The notes beneath the pieces are model-generated. The model was not told where the DNA came from. It searched no databases and was given only the letters and a program-made list of their open reading frames with translations. The translations under genes and the position numbers were made by a program. 64,000 nucleotides of DNA from Fratercula arctica. Taxonomy: Eukaryota > Chordata > Aves > Charadriiformes > Alcidae. This document shows, in pieces, positions 24,748 to 36,826 of the stretch (positions are counted from its first letter, which is position 1; the number at the start of each line of letters is the position of its first letter). Location of the stretch: NCBI GenBank assembly GCA_947846985.1, contig CANTUZ010000002.1:11887587-11951586 (forward strand). The letters run 5' to 3'.

Positions 24748-25155
24748 GAAATCATAGAATCATAGACTGATTTGGGTTGGAAGGGACCTTAAAGATCATC
24801 TAGTTCCAACCCCCCTGCCATGGGCAGGGACACCTCCCACTAGACCAGGCTGCTCAAAGCCCCATCCAGCCTGTCCTTGAACACTTCCAGGGATGGGGCA
24901 GCCACAGCTTCTCTGGGCAACCTGTTCCAGTGTCTCACCACCCTCACAGTAAAGAATTTCTTCCTAATATCTTATCTAAATCTCCCCTTTTTCAGTTTTA
25001 AACTGTTACCCTCCCCTCCTATCACTCCACTCCCTGATAAAGACCCCCTGCCCTTCTTTTCTGTAGGCCCCCTGTAGGTACTGGAAGGCTGCTCTAAGGT
25101 CTCCCTGGAGCCTCACTAGTAGACTGAGAGTCCAAATGTCCCTCAGTCTCTCTGA
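24748..25155 (-). mobile_element. CR1 LINE, 5'-truncated (fragment 3)
   Basis: The reverse-orientation 3' tail ATCATAGAATCATAGAC is followed by TTTGGGTTGGAAGGGACC and CCATGGGCAGGGACACC. Next come the sequences for the C-terminal part of the reverse transcriptase protein, diverging from the family near 25110-25155. About 400 bp remain. It is closely similar to fragment 1 over the shared part, so the two probably belong to the same CR1 subfamily. Confidence 0.95.
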
Positions 25156-27656
25156 ACTGCCTGGTAGTGAGCAATGGACTGAAAAACACTGTTCAAAGTG
25201 CCATAGTGGATGCATTTATAAGTATAAGGGTAATGAATACCACATGTTTGCTTTTAGGCCCTTTTTCTTCCTTGTTTCTTATTTCAGAAGTGTAAACAAA
25301 AAACCAAAATATCCTAATTTTCCCAGTTGTATTCTTCATGGATTAACTATTGATAGGAGCATTGTAGGGCAACACAGGATACAGCAGAGCACTTGTCGGA
25401 GAAGCCAGCAATGAGAAGCAGACACCAAAGTCTGCAGAGACAGCAGAAAGCGAGGTATTTTGAGATAGTACATAGGTGAGATTTTCAGTGAAGTAAATGA
25501 CGCATGTCAGGGAGCAAAGCAGGAGAGAAGACACTGCACCACTGCCTTATTCTGACAGGGAAGGCAGTTTGAAAAAGACTGCAATTTTCTTCTGAAGAAG
25601 CAGTATGGATAGGAAAAGTAAAAAATTATTAGAACCAGTTTTTTTCCTCATAAAATTTCATGATAATGAGGGCAATCAGGGCAGGATTGCTATGTTCTCT
25701 GTAAAACTGTGCTTTTTGCACTGGCCCAAGCCAGGAATTAAAGAATCATGAAGAAACCAAAGAGAAAAAAGATTAACCAAACTTCTTCCAACAAAACCAA
25801 AACCTGAAGATATGAGCAAATGAGCCTATTCTACCAAAGCTGAGTTTAAACCTACATCAGCTCATGGTCACACAGGACATTGTTTGTATTCTAATTTCTG
25901 GAGCAGAAGCTTCCCAAGCAGCAACTGTTTGAAACACAAACAAAATCTTCTTATGAGTTGACCTGATATATTATTATTAAAGTATTTTGGCTTTTGCAAA
26001 ATATTGCAGCCACGATCACTTGAGTTCACAAACTGTCAGCTCCTTCCAAGGTGTAAGCTTATTACCCCCAGAATATTAAAGTTACAGAAAAAGAACATTT
26101 CTAAGATGTTTTAGCAGAATAGTTACAAAATGGGTTACTGGCAAAGTTGCTGTTCTTCATTTTATGTAAAGGAAGTTTATAGATGAAAACCTGTCTGGCT
26201 TCTGTATACAGATTAAATGAGAAAGATTAGCTAAGTGTCTCTTTTAGAGATGGATTGTGTGAACTCTTAAACATTTTTTTGTATTCATTTAGAAAAATAG
26301 CGCTGATATGAGAGTGCTATTAACTGTACCGTTCTCCAGAATGGCTTTATATACACTAAAATATATATATATATATAAAATTATGGTATTTATAACTACT
26401 GCAATGAGGTTAAGAATTTTACATTTTCAAACATCCACTAATTCCATCAGCATTCATACATCCCTGTGGTGGACTCCATGGTGGAGTGTCTCTGCTAAGT
26501 GACCTCAGGTTTACATAGAAGCAAATGACAGCAAAACATTTCACAGAACAGAGAGGATTTGTCACGCCAGCCATGAAGACAGAACAATGGCCATTTCTCA
26601 AAACTACAGGTTTATTCTCCTGTGAGGTGAACATTGGTGGAAATATTTACAACAGTTATTATCTGTTCTTGTCACTTTTCCTGTCTAAAAATATCTGGTA
26701 CTCCTTGCCCGCACATAGAGGACCAAAACCCTTATGAATTTATTCTGAATGTACAAAGCCCAAAAAGTGGGGTTTGGCACAGCGTCAGCGCAAGAAGGAC
26801 ACACACGTACCATTGCAAAGGCCTTAATAGTTCAACCGGGAGCTAACAAGGTTTTCATATCCTCATGCATGAGGAATGCAACTCCCCATGAATTCGGTTG
26901 TGGGTCAGATTTGTCTTTTGAGATTAAAGCCCTCACTAATATGTTGGGAGCACATGAATTCAAAGAGGGTGTCTGACCGTGATGAATGCCACTACTGCAT
27001 GCTGAGAACTCCTGCTGCACGTTTCAGTTACATGGATCTTGCAGGCATTTTTCTTGCTATAAATCCTCCCCGACTTTACGAAAATCTGCCAGATTGACGG
27101 TCACATTTTAAAAGTTTTCTGAACTTTGAAAGATTTTGCTGTTTTGAAAAAGATTCTTTGGATAACGTTCTGGCCCGGCTGACATTAATGGGAGTTTTGT
27201 CATTGATTTTAGCAAGGACGGAATTTCAAGCTGAATAACTGAAGGGGATATTGTAAAAGGAGAAAACATTTAACCAGCTACTGCTTAGAGCTTGCACTGA
27301 TCTAGGCTTTGCTCCAGTTAATGTGGCTACAGCTTAAATCTGCAGCCTTCAGAAAATTCAGATAACTACTTGCAAGCACTTGGTTCGTGCAATGCTACTT
27401 TCTGTTTTCACCAGTAAAACTGTATCAACTGTAACTCACTGTGCTTCATGAATTTTCTGTGGATAATTGTAGTAAGTAAAAAACAGAAAAAATGTTTGAC
27501 CCATAGATTTTACTTTTTCTGAACTAAGTGGCACTTTGTATTACTCTGTTTCCCCAAACACAGTTGCAGAGTTTCTTCAGCAGAGGAAGATACAGTTCCC
27601 CGCAAGGAAAGCACAATGTTTTGAGCACTGTGTGAAAACTTGAGGACTGTCCTTAC
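25156..27656. other. Unique sequence with a short AT repeat
   Basis: An (AT)n run lies at 26361-26377. Otherwise there is no repeat family or convincing exon. A 17-base exon-like segment on the minus strand near 27437-27453 has a good acceptor but does not fit the reading phase of its neighbours. Confidence 0.45.
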
Positions 27657-27711
27657 CCTTTGGTTCTCCCAAATGTATACCCTCACTTGCCCTCTTCAGT
27701 ATCTCTGAGTC
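27657..27711 (-). CDS. Candidate small coding exon (DSEILKRASEGIHLGEPK)
   Basis: On the minus strand a clear acceptor (CTTGTGATTTTTCTAG) precedes 55 bases open in only one of three frames. That frame reads DSEILKRASEGIHLGEPK plus one base. The donor CAAAGG|GTAAGGA follows. It starts in phase 0, matching the phase-0 end of the candidate at 28464-28493 about 750 bases upstream. It ends in phase 1, matching the phase-1 start of the candidate at 11495-11686. The peptide is charged and probably helical. Family unknown. Confidence 0.28.
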
Positions 27712-28409
27712 CTAGAAAAATCACAAGTCAGTAAAGGTGATGGCTCGCTGCATGAAGACTTCATCAGGGAGACAGTGGCTGTCCCCTGACGGTTAGCAAT
27801 GAAAATGCCTTCTCAGATTTGCCCATTAAATTCCATGGCAATCTACGTAATGGGCACTTGCAGCGTGGTCTTTATGCTTCTTCTGGGGCTTTCATTGAGT
27901 GCTCTCCATAGCCAAGATTTGTGTTGCAAAGAGATGTTGAATAAAAAGTCAACCACGTTTTTATTTTATGAAAGAAACCAGCAAGTGCTGCCTTCATACA
28001 AGCAGCCAGGACCCCTAGATACAGAGCACATTGTGTTCTTAGAGTTGATTTGGCTTCAAGGTTGTGATAACACTTCTTTATATGTAATGTGGATGTCTGT
28101 AGGCATTAAACTGAAGAAATAACTTGTCTGTGTCATAGCAATGGTTGCTCAAAGTTTGGAGTTAGTTGGATATTTTACCTCAAGGCTGTAAAAATTCTAA
28201 AAAATAGACCACTCAGAAATAGTGTAGGTGTTTCATATTCCAAATTACTGTTTGTTACTTTCCCAAACTCCCCCTGAAACAAACACCCTCCACCAAACCA
28301 TCTTTCAAAAAGAGTATGGAAATTAAATCAATGTCAGCTACCTACCTCATAACATCACTACCAGGAAACTGGATTATCTCATTTTCAGGGAAAACAAGAT
28401 TCAGCGCAT

Positions 28410-28570
28410 ATCTTTCATTCTTTTTTTTTTTTTATCCCTTTTCTCCATGGAAAATATTCTCACCTTGGCTGCAAATTTAGATAAAGTTTCAGTCTGTGAG
28501 AGGAAAATGATGTGTTTTTCTTTTTTCTTTTTTCTTTTTTTTTCTGTTCTACTCTCTCTTTCTGTTTGGG
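28410..28570 (+). repeat. Polypyrimidine-rich tract
   Basis: The plus strand carries a T-run at 28421-28433 and a nearly pure C/T tract from about 28513 to 28564. On this strand it could serve as an acceptor tract or be simple low-complexity DNA. The candidate minus-strand exon at 28464-28493 lies between the two runs. Confidence 0.7.
28464..28493 (-). CDS. Candidate 30-base exon (TETLSKFAAK)
   Basis: On the minus strand the acceptor CATTTTCCTCTCACAG is followed by ten codons reading TETLSKFAAK and the donor GCCAAG|GTGAGAAT. Both splice sites are strong. The exon is phase 0 at both ends and joins in frame to the candidate at 27657-27711. Its small size keeps confidence low, but the pair is one of the better phase-consistent runs in the window. 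Confidence 0.25.
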
Positions 28571-29487
28571 TTACTTTTAATCCTTCTTAGAAACCTGATA
28601 TAACCTTAATTTTCTACATTTTTGCACTTGATTCAAAGATCTGACTGTGATAAACGGCCACAATGAAGCTCCTTGGAAAATCTGGTGGTATTGCTCTGGC
28701 TATTGTTGGAGAGCAGATTACAACAAGATTATAAATGCTTTCTCCTTACTACCCCAGCTCCAAGAAGAGGAAAAAAAGAGAATTATGAAAGAAATATTGA
28801 CTCCCTCTGACCATCTTATAGCCTCACTTGGTATTTCTGTGCATAAGATTTTTATGTTATTTAAGTGTCATTATTGCTTTTACACAATTCTTCATTTGAA
28901 AAGGGCTGTATGAAAAATGCAACTCAGCTAATCAGCATAGCTAACTTAGTGATAGCAGTTTCCCACAAAAAACAGGGAGACACAGGTAAAAAAGATGAAC
29001 AGAAATGATCTGAGTTATTTTGGTGATGAAGTACTGACCTTTGGTACATTGGGAGAACTCAGAACAAGCAGAGCCAACATTTATGGGATAAGAAAAAACT
29101 AAATGCAATTAAATGATATTCCAGTGCTCACAATTAAAACACTGCACACTATTCACAGCTCGTGTTAGGATTTCAGACCTCAGCGCGAGAGAGGAGTGAT
29201 TCAAATGCCAAGCTCTTTTAAAATTGTGATACACACTTGGACTTAAAAAGATGCAACTTTTGATTCAGATTCAGTTCTGGCCAAAAGGTGTGGGCTTTGA
29301 GCCCATCATTTACAGGCATTTCTAGCATCCTCTTACGTGAATCTTAACAAAATGAATTAGATTCCCAAGACCTTTTTAAAGCACAGAACATTTCATGTGA
29401 GAGCTAACAGAGAGTGCCCACAACCACACAGAAATCTCTGGGGGGTGGTGGGAGCCCACCTCTACCAGAAACCGGGCTTCTGCCTTG

Positions 29488-29816
29488 CCTCTGTCTTCCA
29501 ACACCTTAGAGGAAGTTACAGAGAAGCTGGAGGTACTTTCTTCTCTATAATGCATGGTAGCAGGACAAGAGACAACAGGTACAAGTTGTTCCAGGGAAAA
29601 TTTCATGTGGACTTAAGAAAAAAATTATTCATCCTGAGGAGAATTAAACACTGGAATAGGCAGCTCAGAGAAGTGGTGGAATCTCCTTAGCTGGAAATAT
29701 TCCTTGGCTAGACAGTGCTCTGAAAAAACATAATCTAAGGCCTGGCTTTTGGCTGGAGATTAGACCAGATGATCTCTAGAGGTCCCTTCCAACATGGAAT
29801 TTTCTGTAACTCTGTC
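29488..29816 (+). mobile_element. CR1 LINE, old, plus orientation (fragment 4)
   Basis: This is the only CR1 in the window in plus orientation. Its frame reads FQHLRGSYREAGG, then DLRKKLFILRRIKHWNRQLREVVESP, which matches the C-terminal end of the CR1 reverse transcriptase protein. The 3' non-coding end follows (GATGATCTCTAGAGGTCCCT), with the degraded octamer near 29800-29816. It is more diverged and has lost the clean octamer repeats, so it is probably older than the others. Confidence 0.88.
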
Positions 29817-29994
29817 CCGTAACTCACTCCCTTCGGTTATTTTCTAAAATGTGTTGGTAGTGCTTAAGAAACATTAAGTTGTGCAAAGCACATGCTCACT
29901 TAATATATGAAAATATGTGAGAAATAAGATGATTAAGTTATGTTCATGGGATTCGGACAATAAATATTGCTTGAAAGTCAAACAAAGGTGTTCA

Positions 29995-32090
29995 GATGGG
30001 GTGAAAGTCTAGGGACATTGGTCACTGTCTATCCCAGTTAACAGAGGATGCCTGGGCACATATTCCACGAGGCACAGAGCATTCTGCATCTCTGCTAGCA
30101 AACTGTCAGTGTCTCCAAAAGAAGTGCCTACAAGCAAATGCTTATTTGAGCTGGTCCCTGGCCAATCCCCACTGCCAGCAGCTCCTGCCCAGGGTGAGCC
30201 TAAGGGAAGTCCTACCTGGGACAGGCGAAGCTCCTGCTAGACAAGATTTAAACCATTTATCGGACAGATAACAGTGGTCCAGGAATGTCCCTGGGCAAGC
30301 TGGGATTTACAGCCCAAAAGTACCAAGGGCATAGGAGTAAATAGGCCCTTTTTCCACTGTACGTGAGCCAGCAATAAAACAGTGCACATACAAGCCACAA
30401 TTAGCACAAAAAGTTTATTCTTCACACTACAAAAGCACAAGCTCACTTTAAAAACAAACAAAAAAATAAAACATCCTTAGCTTGTGGAACAGAGATGGTG
30501 AAAGTATTTTATAAATCTGTAGAAGATAACATTCTGGATTATCAATGATTTGATTAGTTAAGGGAAGGGTGGGAAATCAAACAAACAGAATGTCCTTGCT
30601 GTCTCAAAGAAGATAAATTGCTTGCAGGAGTACATTCAGTGTTCCGGTGGACCTACGCTATCAGTTTGACTCACCACCCTTTTTTCCCTGGACCCTGGCT
30701 CATTGACAACACCACTGTACAGCACTTTTCCTTGTTTATTGGCAGGCTCCACTCAAGCATCTGGATACTGAGCTTTCCCTGAGAAGAAACCTGTGTACGG
30801 GTGGCAAAATAGCCTGCTCTGTGGTCCAGAGAATGAACATTCACACGTGGCCACCACATGCCTCTGACACTGCCACAAAGGTCCTGCTGTCCCTGATGTG
30901 CAGTTGCTCTGGTGAGCTGCAGGCACAGGGACCTGGCACCTGCCAGAGGATGGCACAGCAGCTCAGCACTGTGGCTGCGGCACCAAACCATTTAAATGCC
31001 ACACAAAATTCCACAGATTAAAAAGTGGCCCTTATGAAGGCCAGGGATGCCAAACGAGGATGTGGTGTACCCTGAGACACGGTTGTACCTTGTGCCATAC
31101 TGCTCCCTGAACTCCAAAGCAGACACCATGGCAAGGCTAACATTTCAGGGTCAGTGGGCTCAGGAACTTTCGACCTCCCTGTCCTTCAAAACTTTCAGAA
31201 GATCTAGTGGAGGGTCTATCTTTCAGGGTTTCACTATTGCCCCCCACTAACACAGCAGAAGAGCTCCAGCATTCCCAGCATTCCCCAGCTCAGGGGATTG
31301 CCTCGCTCTGCCTACCTTTGGCTGAGGACAAAAAAGTACAAATTCAGTCTGGGCTTAAAGGACAGTGTGAGACAGACAGACAAATGATCCCAAAAAACCT
31401 ATGGTCCCCCTTTGTGCACCTTCCCTGTCATCATGCTGTGGACTTCTGCAGACTCCCATCCTCCTGTCCCCTGTGCCACCCAGCCCCAGGAAAGGTCACA
31501 TGCAGCCACCAAGGTGCTGGCAGTCCAACAGGGAGGGCTGAGGACAGGGGGATCCAGGTGATCTGTGGACATGGCCAGGTAAAGCTTGACATTGACTCAG
31601 TCTCATGAGGCAACCTCCAGACATAGCAACAGGAAATGACCAGGTGACAGGTTGAGGCCTCTTCTTGTAGTGTCTCTCAGGTGTTTCAACAACTTCTTGC
31701 CTCCAGTAAGGGTCCCCCCCTGTTCATGTCATGGCAAAGGAGACACAGGTGTAATTTCCCCAAGGCAGACAGTCAGGGGTGGGGAGATGGGGAGGAGAGC
31801 CCAAAGTGATTAGAGCGGTCCTGACAACACACATCGTGCTGGAAACACCACAGTGCAGATGAGCAATGGCATGTGGTGACACTTAGTGCTTTTAAAAGTC
31901 TCTAACAGGGTGTCTGAGGTAGCAGGAGGTTCTCACACCAGCCACTACACAGCAGAGACTACGGAGACACACCAGCAAAGCCCTGTGTAGCATCGGGACT
32001 TTCACATAACACTTTTCACTTGCCCCTCCCAGCTCCATCTGCCTTTTTCACAACTCATCAGGAGGCTCAGGATACTCGGGCAGCCTGTGT
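29995..32090. other. GC-richer block of unknown origin
   Basis: Between two CR1 fragments the DNA is distinctly richer in G and C than its surroundings, with overlapping open frames on both strands. I cannot assign a repeat family. One part has good splice signals on the minus strand (30675-30778). An excellent acceptor (GTACTTTTTTGTCCTCAG) lies near 31320 on the same strand, followed at once by a donor-like GTAGGC. It could be gene-derived, such as exons or a processed copy, or an unrecognised transposon. Confidence 0.35.
30675..30778 (-). CDS. Candidate 104-base exon
   Basis: On the minus strand a good acceptor (ACACAGGTTTCTTCTCAG) is followed by 34 codons in one frame (start GKLSIQMLEWSLPINKEK, end SQGPGKKG) plus two bases, then a strong donor GGGTG|GTGAGTCAA. 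The alternative frame reading from the same acceptor stops early. The motif WSLPINKEKC is faintly like the segment after the catalytic site in LINE reverse transcriptases, so a decayed transposon is a serious alternative to a host exon. Its phase-2 end does not match the candidate at 28464-28493. Confidence 0.2.
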
Positions 32091-32663
32091 CACAGAATCA
32101 TAGAATCATAGAATTGCCTAGGTTGGAAGGCACCTTTCAGATCATCAAGTCCAACCATCAATGTAACACTGCCAAAACCATCACTAAACCATGTCCCTCA
32201 GCACCACATCTACACATCTTTTAAATACCTCCAGGGATGGCAATTCCATCACTTCCCTGAGCAGCCTGTTCCAATGTTTGATAACCCTTTCGGTGAAGAA
32301 TTTTTTCCTAATATCCAATACAAACCTCCCCTGGCACAACTTGAGGCCATTTCCTCTTGTCCTATTGCCTGTTCCTTGTGAGAAAAGACCAACCCCCACC
32401 TCTCTACAACCTCTTTTCAGGTAGTTGTAGAGAGCGATAAGGTCTCTCCTCAACCTCCTTTCCTCCAGACCAAACAACCCCAGTTCCCACAGCTGCTCCT
32501 CGTAACACTTGTTCTCCAGACCCCCCACCAGCCTCCTTGACCTTCTCTGGACTTGCTCCAGAATCTCAATGTCTTTCTTGTAGTGAGGTGCCCAAGACCG
32601 AACATAGTATTCAAGGTGGGGTCTCACCAGTGCCGATTTCAGGGTCATGGCCATCCCTACCAT
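32091..32663 (-). mobile_element. CR1 LINE with C-terminal reverse transcriptase region (fragment 5)
   Basis: A clean reverse-orientation tail (CAGAATCATAGAATCATAG) is followed by CTAGGTTGGAAGGCACC. On the minus strand an intact frame then covers about 150 residues. It includes [61 protein letters not shown] and [17 protein letters not shown]. This is the distal part of CR1 ORF2. The upstream catalytic domains are absent, so it cannot act alone. The uninterrupted frame and clear tail suggest a younger copy. In subfamily it is close to fragment 2. Confidence 0.97.
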
Positions 32664-34208
32664 GGTATGAAGATACTACTCTGTAGCTAACAGACTGTTA
32701 CCTCCAGAGTGCTTCCTAAAAGTCTGGGCTCAAGAAGTGAGGGCTGATGTTCCAGGATGGCTCCCTATTACGAAAGCGTGAACTTTGAATTTCATATAGG
32801 CTCCACGTACATCCGTTAGAGTATCCCTCAATCTTATGGGCTGAGCAGCAGGACTCTGACAGGGCGTGTTGTGCGGACGGAGCGGAGCTCTGCACACCTG
32901 CCCTGCCCCAGCACCAACGCCGGGTAAGGAGAGGGGTCTGCAGAGAAGTCTCGCAGGCAGCAGCCTGTGACCAGCCACAACACGCAGCCACCAGCGTAAC
33001 CCGCTCAGGTAGATCCTAATGAGATGGTTTGTCGGGGTGTGAAGGACATGTAGGTGAGTTTGGCAGTATTTTGTGGCAATGAGAGCACCCAGTGAGCAAA
33101 TGCAATGTATGTTCTTACAGTGCCATCTTGTGACACGCAGCGGCAAAATTTGTGCACTGACAAATACAATATATTTATTATAGCTATTTTTAAATGGGAC
33201 TTATAAGCAATTTCCAATAGCATGCTATTGAAAACTAATGCACACAATCAGCCTGCTAATTGCTACAGGTCATTCATTACCTTTAGTTTATTCACCTGAA
33301 ATTTTGAAAATCCCTGCGTCACTATAATTTTGAACATTTTTCAAATTAATTAAATGGCAATAACAAAGTCACAGAGTCTTCACAAGTGTCTGTATCCCAT
33401 TTTGGACAAGGGTCAAGTCTGGGAACAATGGATAAATTTTTAAAAAGCCATGCCAATTTAAAAAGCCATGTTTGTTTTGTCTTTTGAGGGAGAAAGCTGG
33501 CAGAGTTGGAAGACTTCGAATGTCTTTCATTCACTGAAAAGGACCTTTCAGAGCCAGCGTTTCACAGAAAGGATCAGGCCACTACGTTCAACCGGTTTCT
33601 TGGAAGTTTATTTGGACCTTCCCAGCTGCCAGTGCTTTACTTCCAGCTCTCAGTCATGCTCTGTGTTGTTCTGATCGTACATTGCTGATTTAATAGATTG
33701 AAATACAAATACTTCCTCCATCATGAAGTTGGGGGCATGAGTCTTAGACTGACTGCTTTCAAAATGAACACCAAAACCACGAACTGGCATTGGCTAGAAG
33801 CCAAAAGAGGGACTATAACCTGGGGCTAATGCTCCTTCTGTGACCTAAGCCATGGGAAAGCCTCTGTATCAACTTCTCAATCAGATTCAAATACCAGTGA
33901 CCTATTTCAAATTTTTCATCAAAACATCAGCAACACTGGGATTTGAGGCACTTTAGATTAAAAAAAATAGAGTCACTAGAACAGTAACGTCAAAAAGCAG
34001 CATATAAGATGACTAAAGCCAAAAAGGTATAGCTTCCCGCAGACGCTGACCTCCAAACTATTTTGTCATATAGGGCGCTATTCCTGCATTATGAATCAGC
34101 CAAATCACCTGCAAAAGTAAAGCGATACACTCAAGAAACCAGATCCTTTCATCAGTATATAGCTGGAGTTCTCTGAGTTTAATTAGAGACCTCCAGCCTG
34201 TAGCTGTT
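32664..34208. other. Unique sequence, nothing firm
   Basis: No known repeat. The minus strand has open frames near 32.73-33.15 kb with a few CpGs. A possible acceptor with an excellent pyrimidine tract (CGCTTTACTTTTGCAG) lies near 34095-34110. It leads into a short frame that stops at a TAG (34058-34060). None is strong enough to call. Confidence 0.4.
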
Positions 34209-34454
34209 CTACAGCTGCTGCTGCTTCCTCTGAAGATCTTCTTGTCCATCGCCAAAGAGACCTAGGGGTGAGTAAGACGGCGATGTGCACATGTACTGCC
34301 CCTGCCCCGGACGCGGGAGCAGAGAGAGGGAGTGCGGATTGCTGGACAGAACTGGGGGAGGAAGCAGCATCTTGTGATAGGTGCTGACGTAAAGCCCGGA
34401 CTGATGAGGGCTGACCATCTGTCCCTTGTTCACAGTCCCATTTGGAAGGCCAGT
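34209..34454 (-). CDS. Candidate exon: proline/serine-rich segment ending in a charged helix
   Basis: On the minus strand, after a fair acceptor (TTAAGTTATCCAG), 81 codons stay open and end in TAG (34209-34211). The local DNA is richer in GC and CpG than its flanks, as exons are. The peptide starts TGLPNGTVNKGQMVSPHQSG, continues with HKMLLPPPVLSSNPHSL and SPSYSPLGLFG, and ends EDLQRKQQQL, which looks like the start of a coiled coil. This gives a disordered linker followed by a helix. The distal part faintly recalls the FG-plus-helix pattern of centrosomal proteins such as CSPP1, but I would not assign a family. The TAG may be a true end, or a donor just before it was missed. Confidence 0.33.
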   Translation of the reverse strand, partial: TGLPNGTVNKGQMVSPHQSGLYVSTYHKMLLPPPVLSSNPHSLSLLPRPGQGQYMCTSPSYSPLGLFGDGQEDLQRKQQQL

Positions 34455-34610
34455 CTGGATAACTTAATCCAGAGATCTTGCTCCCTTTCTATTTTCCAAG
34501 CAGAAAATTTTTTCCTCTGTATTTCAATGATTTGGGGCATCTTTATTTTGAGACCTAAAACTGCAGAAAATATAAACTCAAAGGAAGAAACAAAAAAGAC
34601 TTCTACTTAC

Positions 34611-34628
34611 CTCTGCATCTACATATCT
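34611..34628 (-). CDS. Possible 18-base microexon (RYVDAE)
   Basis: On the minus strand the acceptor TTTATATTACCAG is followed by six codons, RYVDAE, and a near-consensus donor GCAGAG|GTAAGTAG. It lies about 155 bases upstream of the candidate exon ending at 34454, and both boundaries are phase 0. Vertebrate neuronal genes do have microexons of this size, but chance matches are frequent. Confidence 0.15.
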
Positions 34629-34639
34629 CTGGTAATATA

Positions 34640-36826
34640 AATTTCAATATCCATGGTAAACTTTTTCATATTACTGATGTTTACTTGCACGAGTAATCAT
34701 AAGTGGGTTTTCTTAGTAGTTTTCTTCTGTGCTTGGGTTTGATATATAGTGCAAGAATTAAAGAAAAGAGCAAGCCCACATCTATGCTTTAAAATTGCCA
34801 GGACATTTTATTGATATAATTAACTTGTAAAGTCAAGTACATTTTTACTGACAATGTCCACCTTTCCCTGATGTGTGACTGAGTTGTATGACTCTTCATA
34901 AAATTAACATCTGTTATAATTGAGTTTAGGATTTGTCTATTTCCACTCTTCTGGACATTTCAAAAATGCATTGGTCTCTTGACGTCATTTGACTGCAAAA
35001 TAAGGAATATATTGTCACATACAAAATCCTGAACTTTCGATAGACAATACCTCTAAATGAGAAAATTGTATTCAAACTTGATGTATGGTATTCACCTCAC
35101 CTAACTCCAGACATCAACAGCATAGACATTTACAGCTAAACAAGTCACTCCAATGTCTTTTTATAGTGAATTAAGAGGTGTTTCGGGATGATGTTCTTCT
35201 GATCTACTTTAGCTATCTACCTGAAGAACAAGATGAATTTATACATATTGACAAAAGTAACTGCTTCTCCACTGACTAGGGTAACTAGCTCAAATGTAAA
35301 CCTATCTTTGGTTAGATTAATGCCACCCTCTTTGTAAAAAGGCGATAACAATGCATTAATAAGTATCAAATTAAAAGACAATTCTCAGACTTCTTTTTAG
35401 AAGTAACATTATTCCATTTTGTCAGGGTGTGTTGCAAGTCTTATATTATCTAAATTGGTTTAAGTCTGATACACAGCACAGACACCCTCCCAAAGCCTTC
35501 CCTAAAGCTTAATTCTGTAATCTACAACAGCTAACGACAGTCGCTGCAGAGTCTGTAGCATTTGCCTGCATCTCAGCTAACTCAGAAATTTGTTTGCATG
35601 GTGTGATACTGGCTTCAGTAGAGTAGGTGAAAAATCTACCAAATATTTCTGTTTCTTAATGGAGAACTGTCTCCTGTAGGCGGGAGGGGAAGGGAATCTT
35701 TTCCTCATTCCTTGGGGAGAAAGAGGTTCAAGCAAATAAATGGCTGAAAAAATAGTTCAGTCTCCTCTTGTTCTACTAGTAGATCTTGAGTATACTACAA
35801 ATATTGTTAGAATTTCAAAGGGTTTTCAACAATATTGACTGGTTCACAGAGAAGTATTTAGAAACTCCTGCAGAAATGTTTTGCCATAATATAACCATAG
35901 TATCGGAGTCCAGCTGTGCAATATAGTGGCTTTATAGGAATAAAAGGTTTAGACTTTACTGAATGATTAAAAAAAAAAGCTTGAAAAATTTCAACGCCAG
36001 AAACAGGTTTTGTTTTTTTTACTAGAAACTTCTTCACTTAAAAAAAAAAAATAAATCACCAACCTTCATCTGCCATTGTAATTAAGCTAAAATTGTTGCA
36101 ATATTATGATCCTCATCTAAAAAATGATCAGAATTGTCCTCACAATTTGTACAGCACAATGGTAACTGTTTTGTCCTCACAGTATTAGACATCCAGTGCT
36201 TAAATTCATTTTATTAACACCACCTACCTTTATCGATTTTCTCTATGGCACCTTTTGACCAACATTATGAAAGTTAAGCAAACTTAATGAATTTAGTTTC
36301 ACTTCTCACTTAACAAAATCAAATCAAAATACTGACCAGATTCTAGAGACTGAGAAACTGAAGCACTAGTGTTCTATCCTTATAAGAAAAAACTTGAGTT
36401 CCCATACTGAGTTATGGAGTCAAGTTAAATAACTCAAGGTAACACTGAAGTCCAGACCATTTGCAACCTTGACATGAGTTGGCAGGTCAAAATAAGCTCT
36501 TAGGTACAGCTTTTGCTTAATGTACTAACTGATGGGAAAACTAAAAACAGAGTTCAGCTTTCAATTGAATTTAATTGCATCTGAGTTGACTCAGGTAAAG
36601 ATGAAAACAATTTTTTCCCCGAAAGAGATGCAACCAGAGTTGTTAAAAAAATGACATTTGTGATGTCTTTAGTACCTACAATTCAAGTTCAAGTCACTTG
36701 ACACAATAGCGCTCAGCAGCCTAAAAAAGATTAGCTGAAAATATAAGACACAACTAAGAAGATTCTGCCCAATTTCCTGAAATCCAGCTTTTGCCTTAAC
36801 TGTATGAAGCTGGCATGGTAACGCAC
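34640..36826. other. AT-rich unique sequence, nothing recognised
   Basis: Intron-like DNA without a recognised repeat or RNA gene. A perfect cAMP-response-element palindrome, TGACGTCA, occurs at 34980-34987, but a single 8-base match is weak evidence of function. A 33-base exon-like segment on the minus strand (36310-36342) has fair splice sites but is AT-rich and unremarkable. Confidence 0.45.

Noticed and set aside
27799..28122. 107-codon open frame with a hydrophobic stretch resembling a signal anchor
   Set aside because: No splice or promoter context, and the hydrophobic segment could come from T-rich DNA. It overlaps no other evidence.
34980..34987. Perfect TGACGTCA palindrome (cAMP response element consensus)
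   Set aside because: A single 8-base match without promoter context is expected by chance at this window size.
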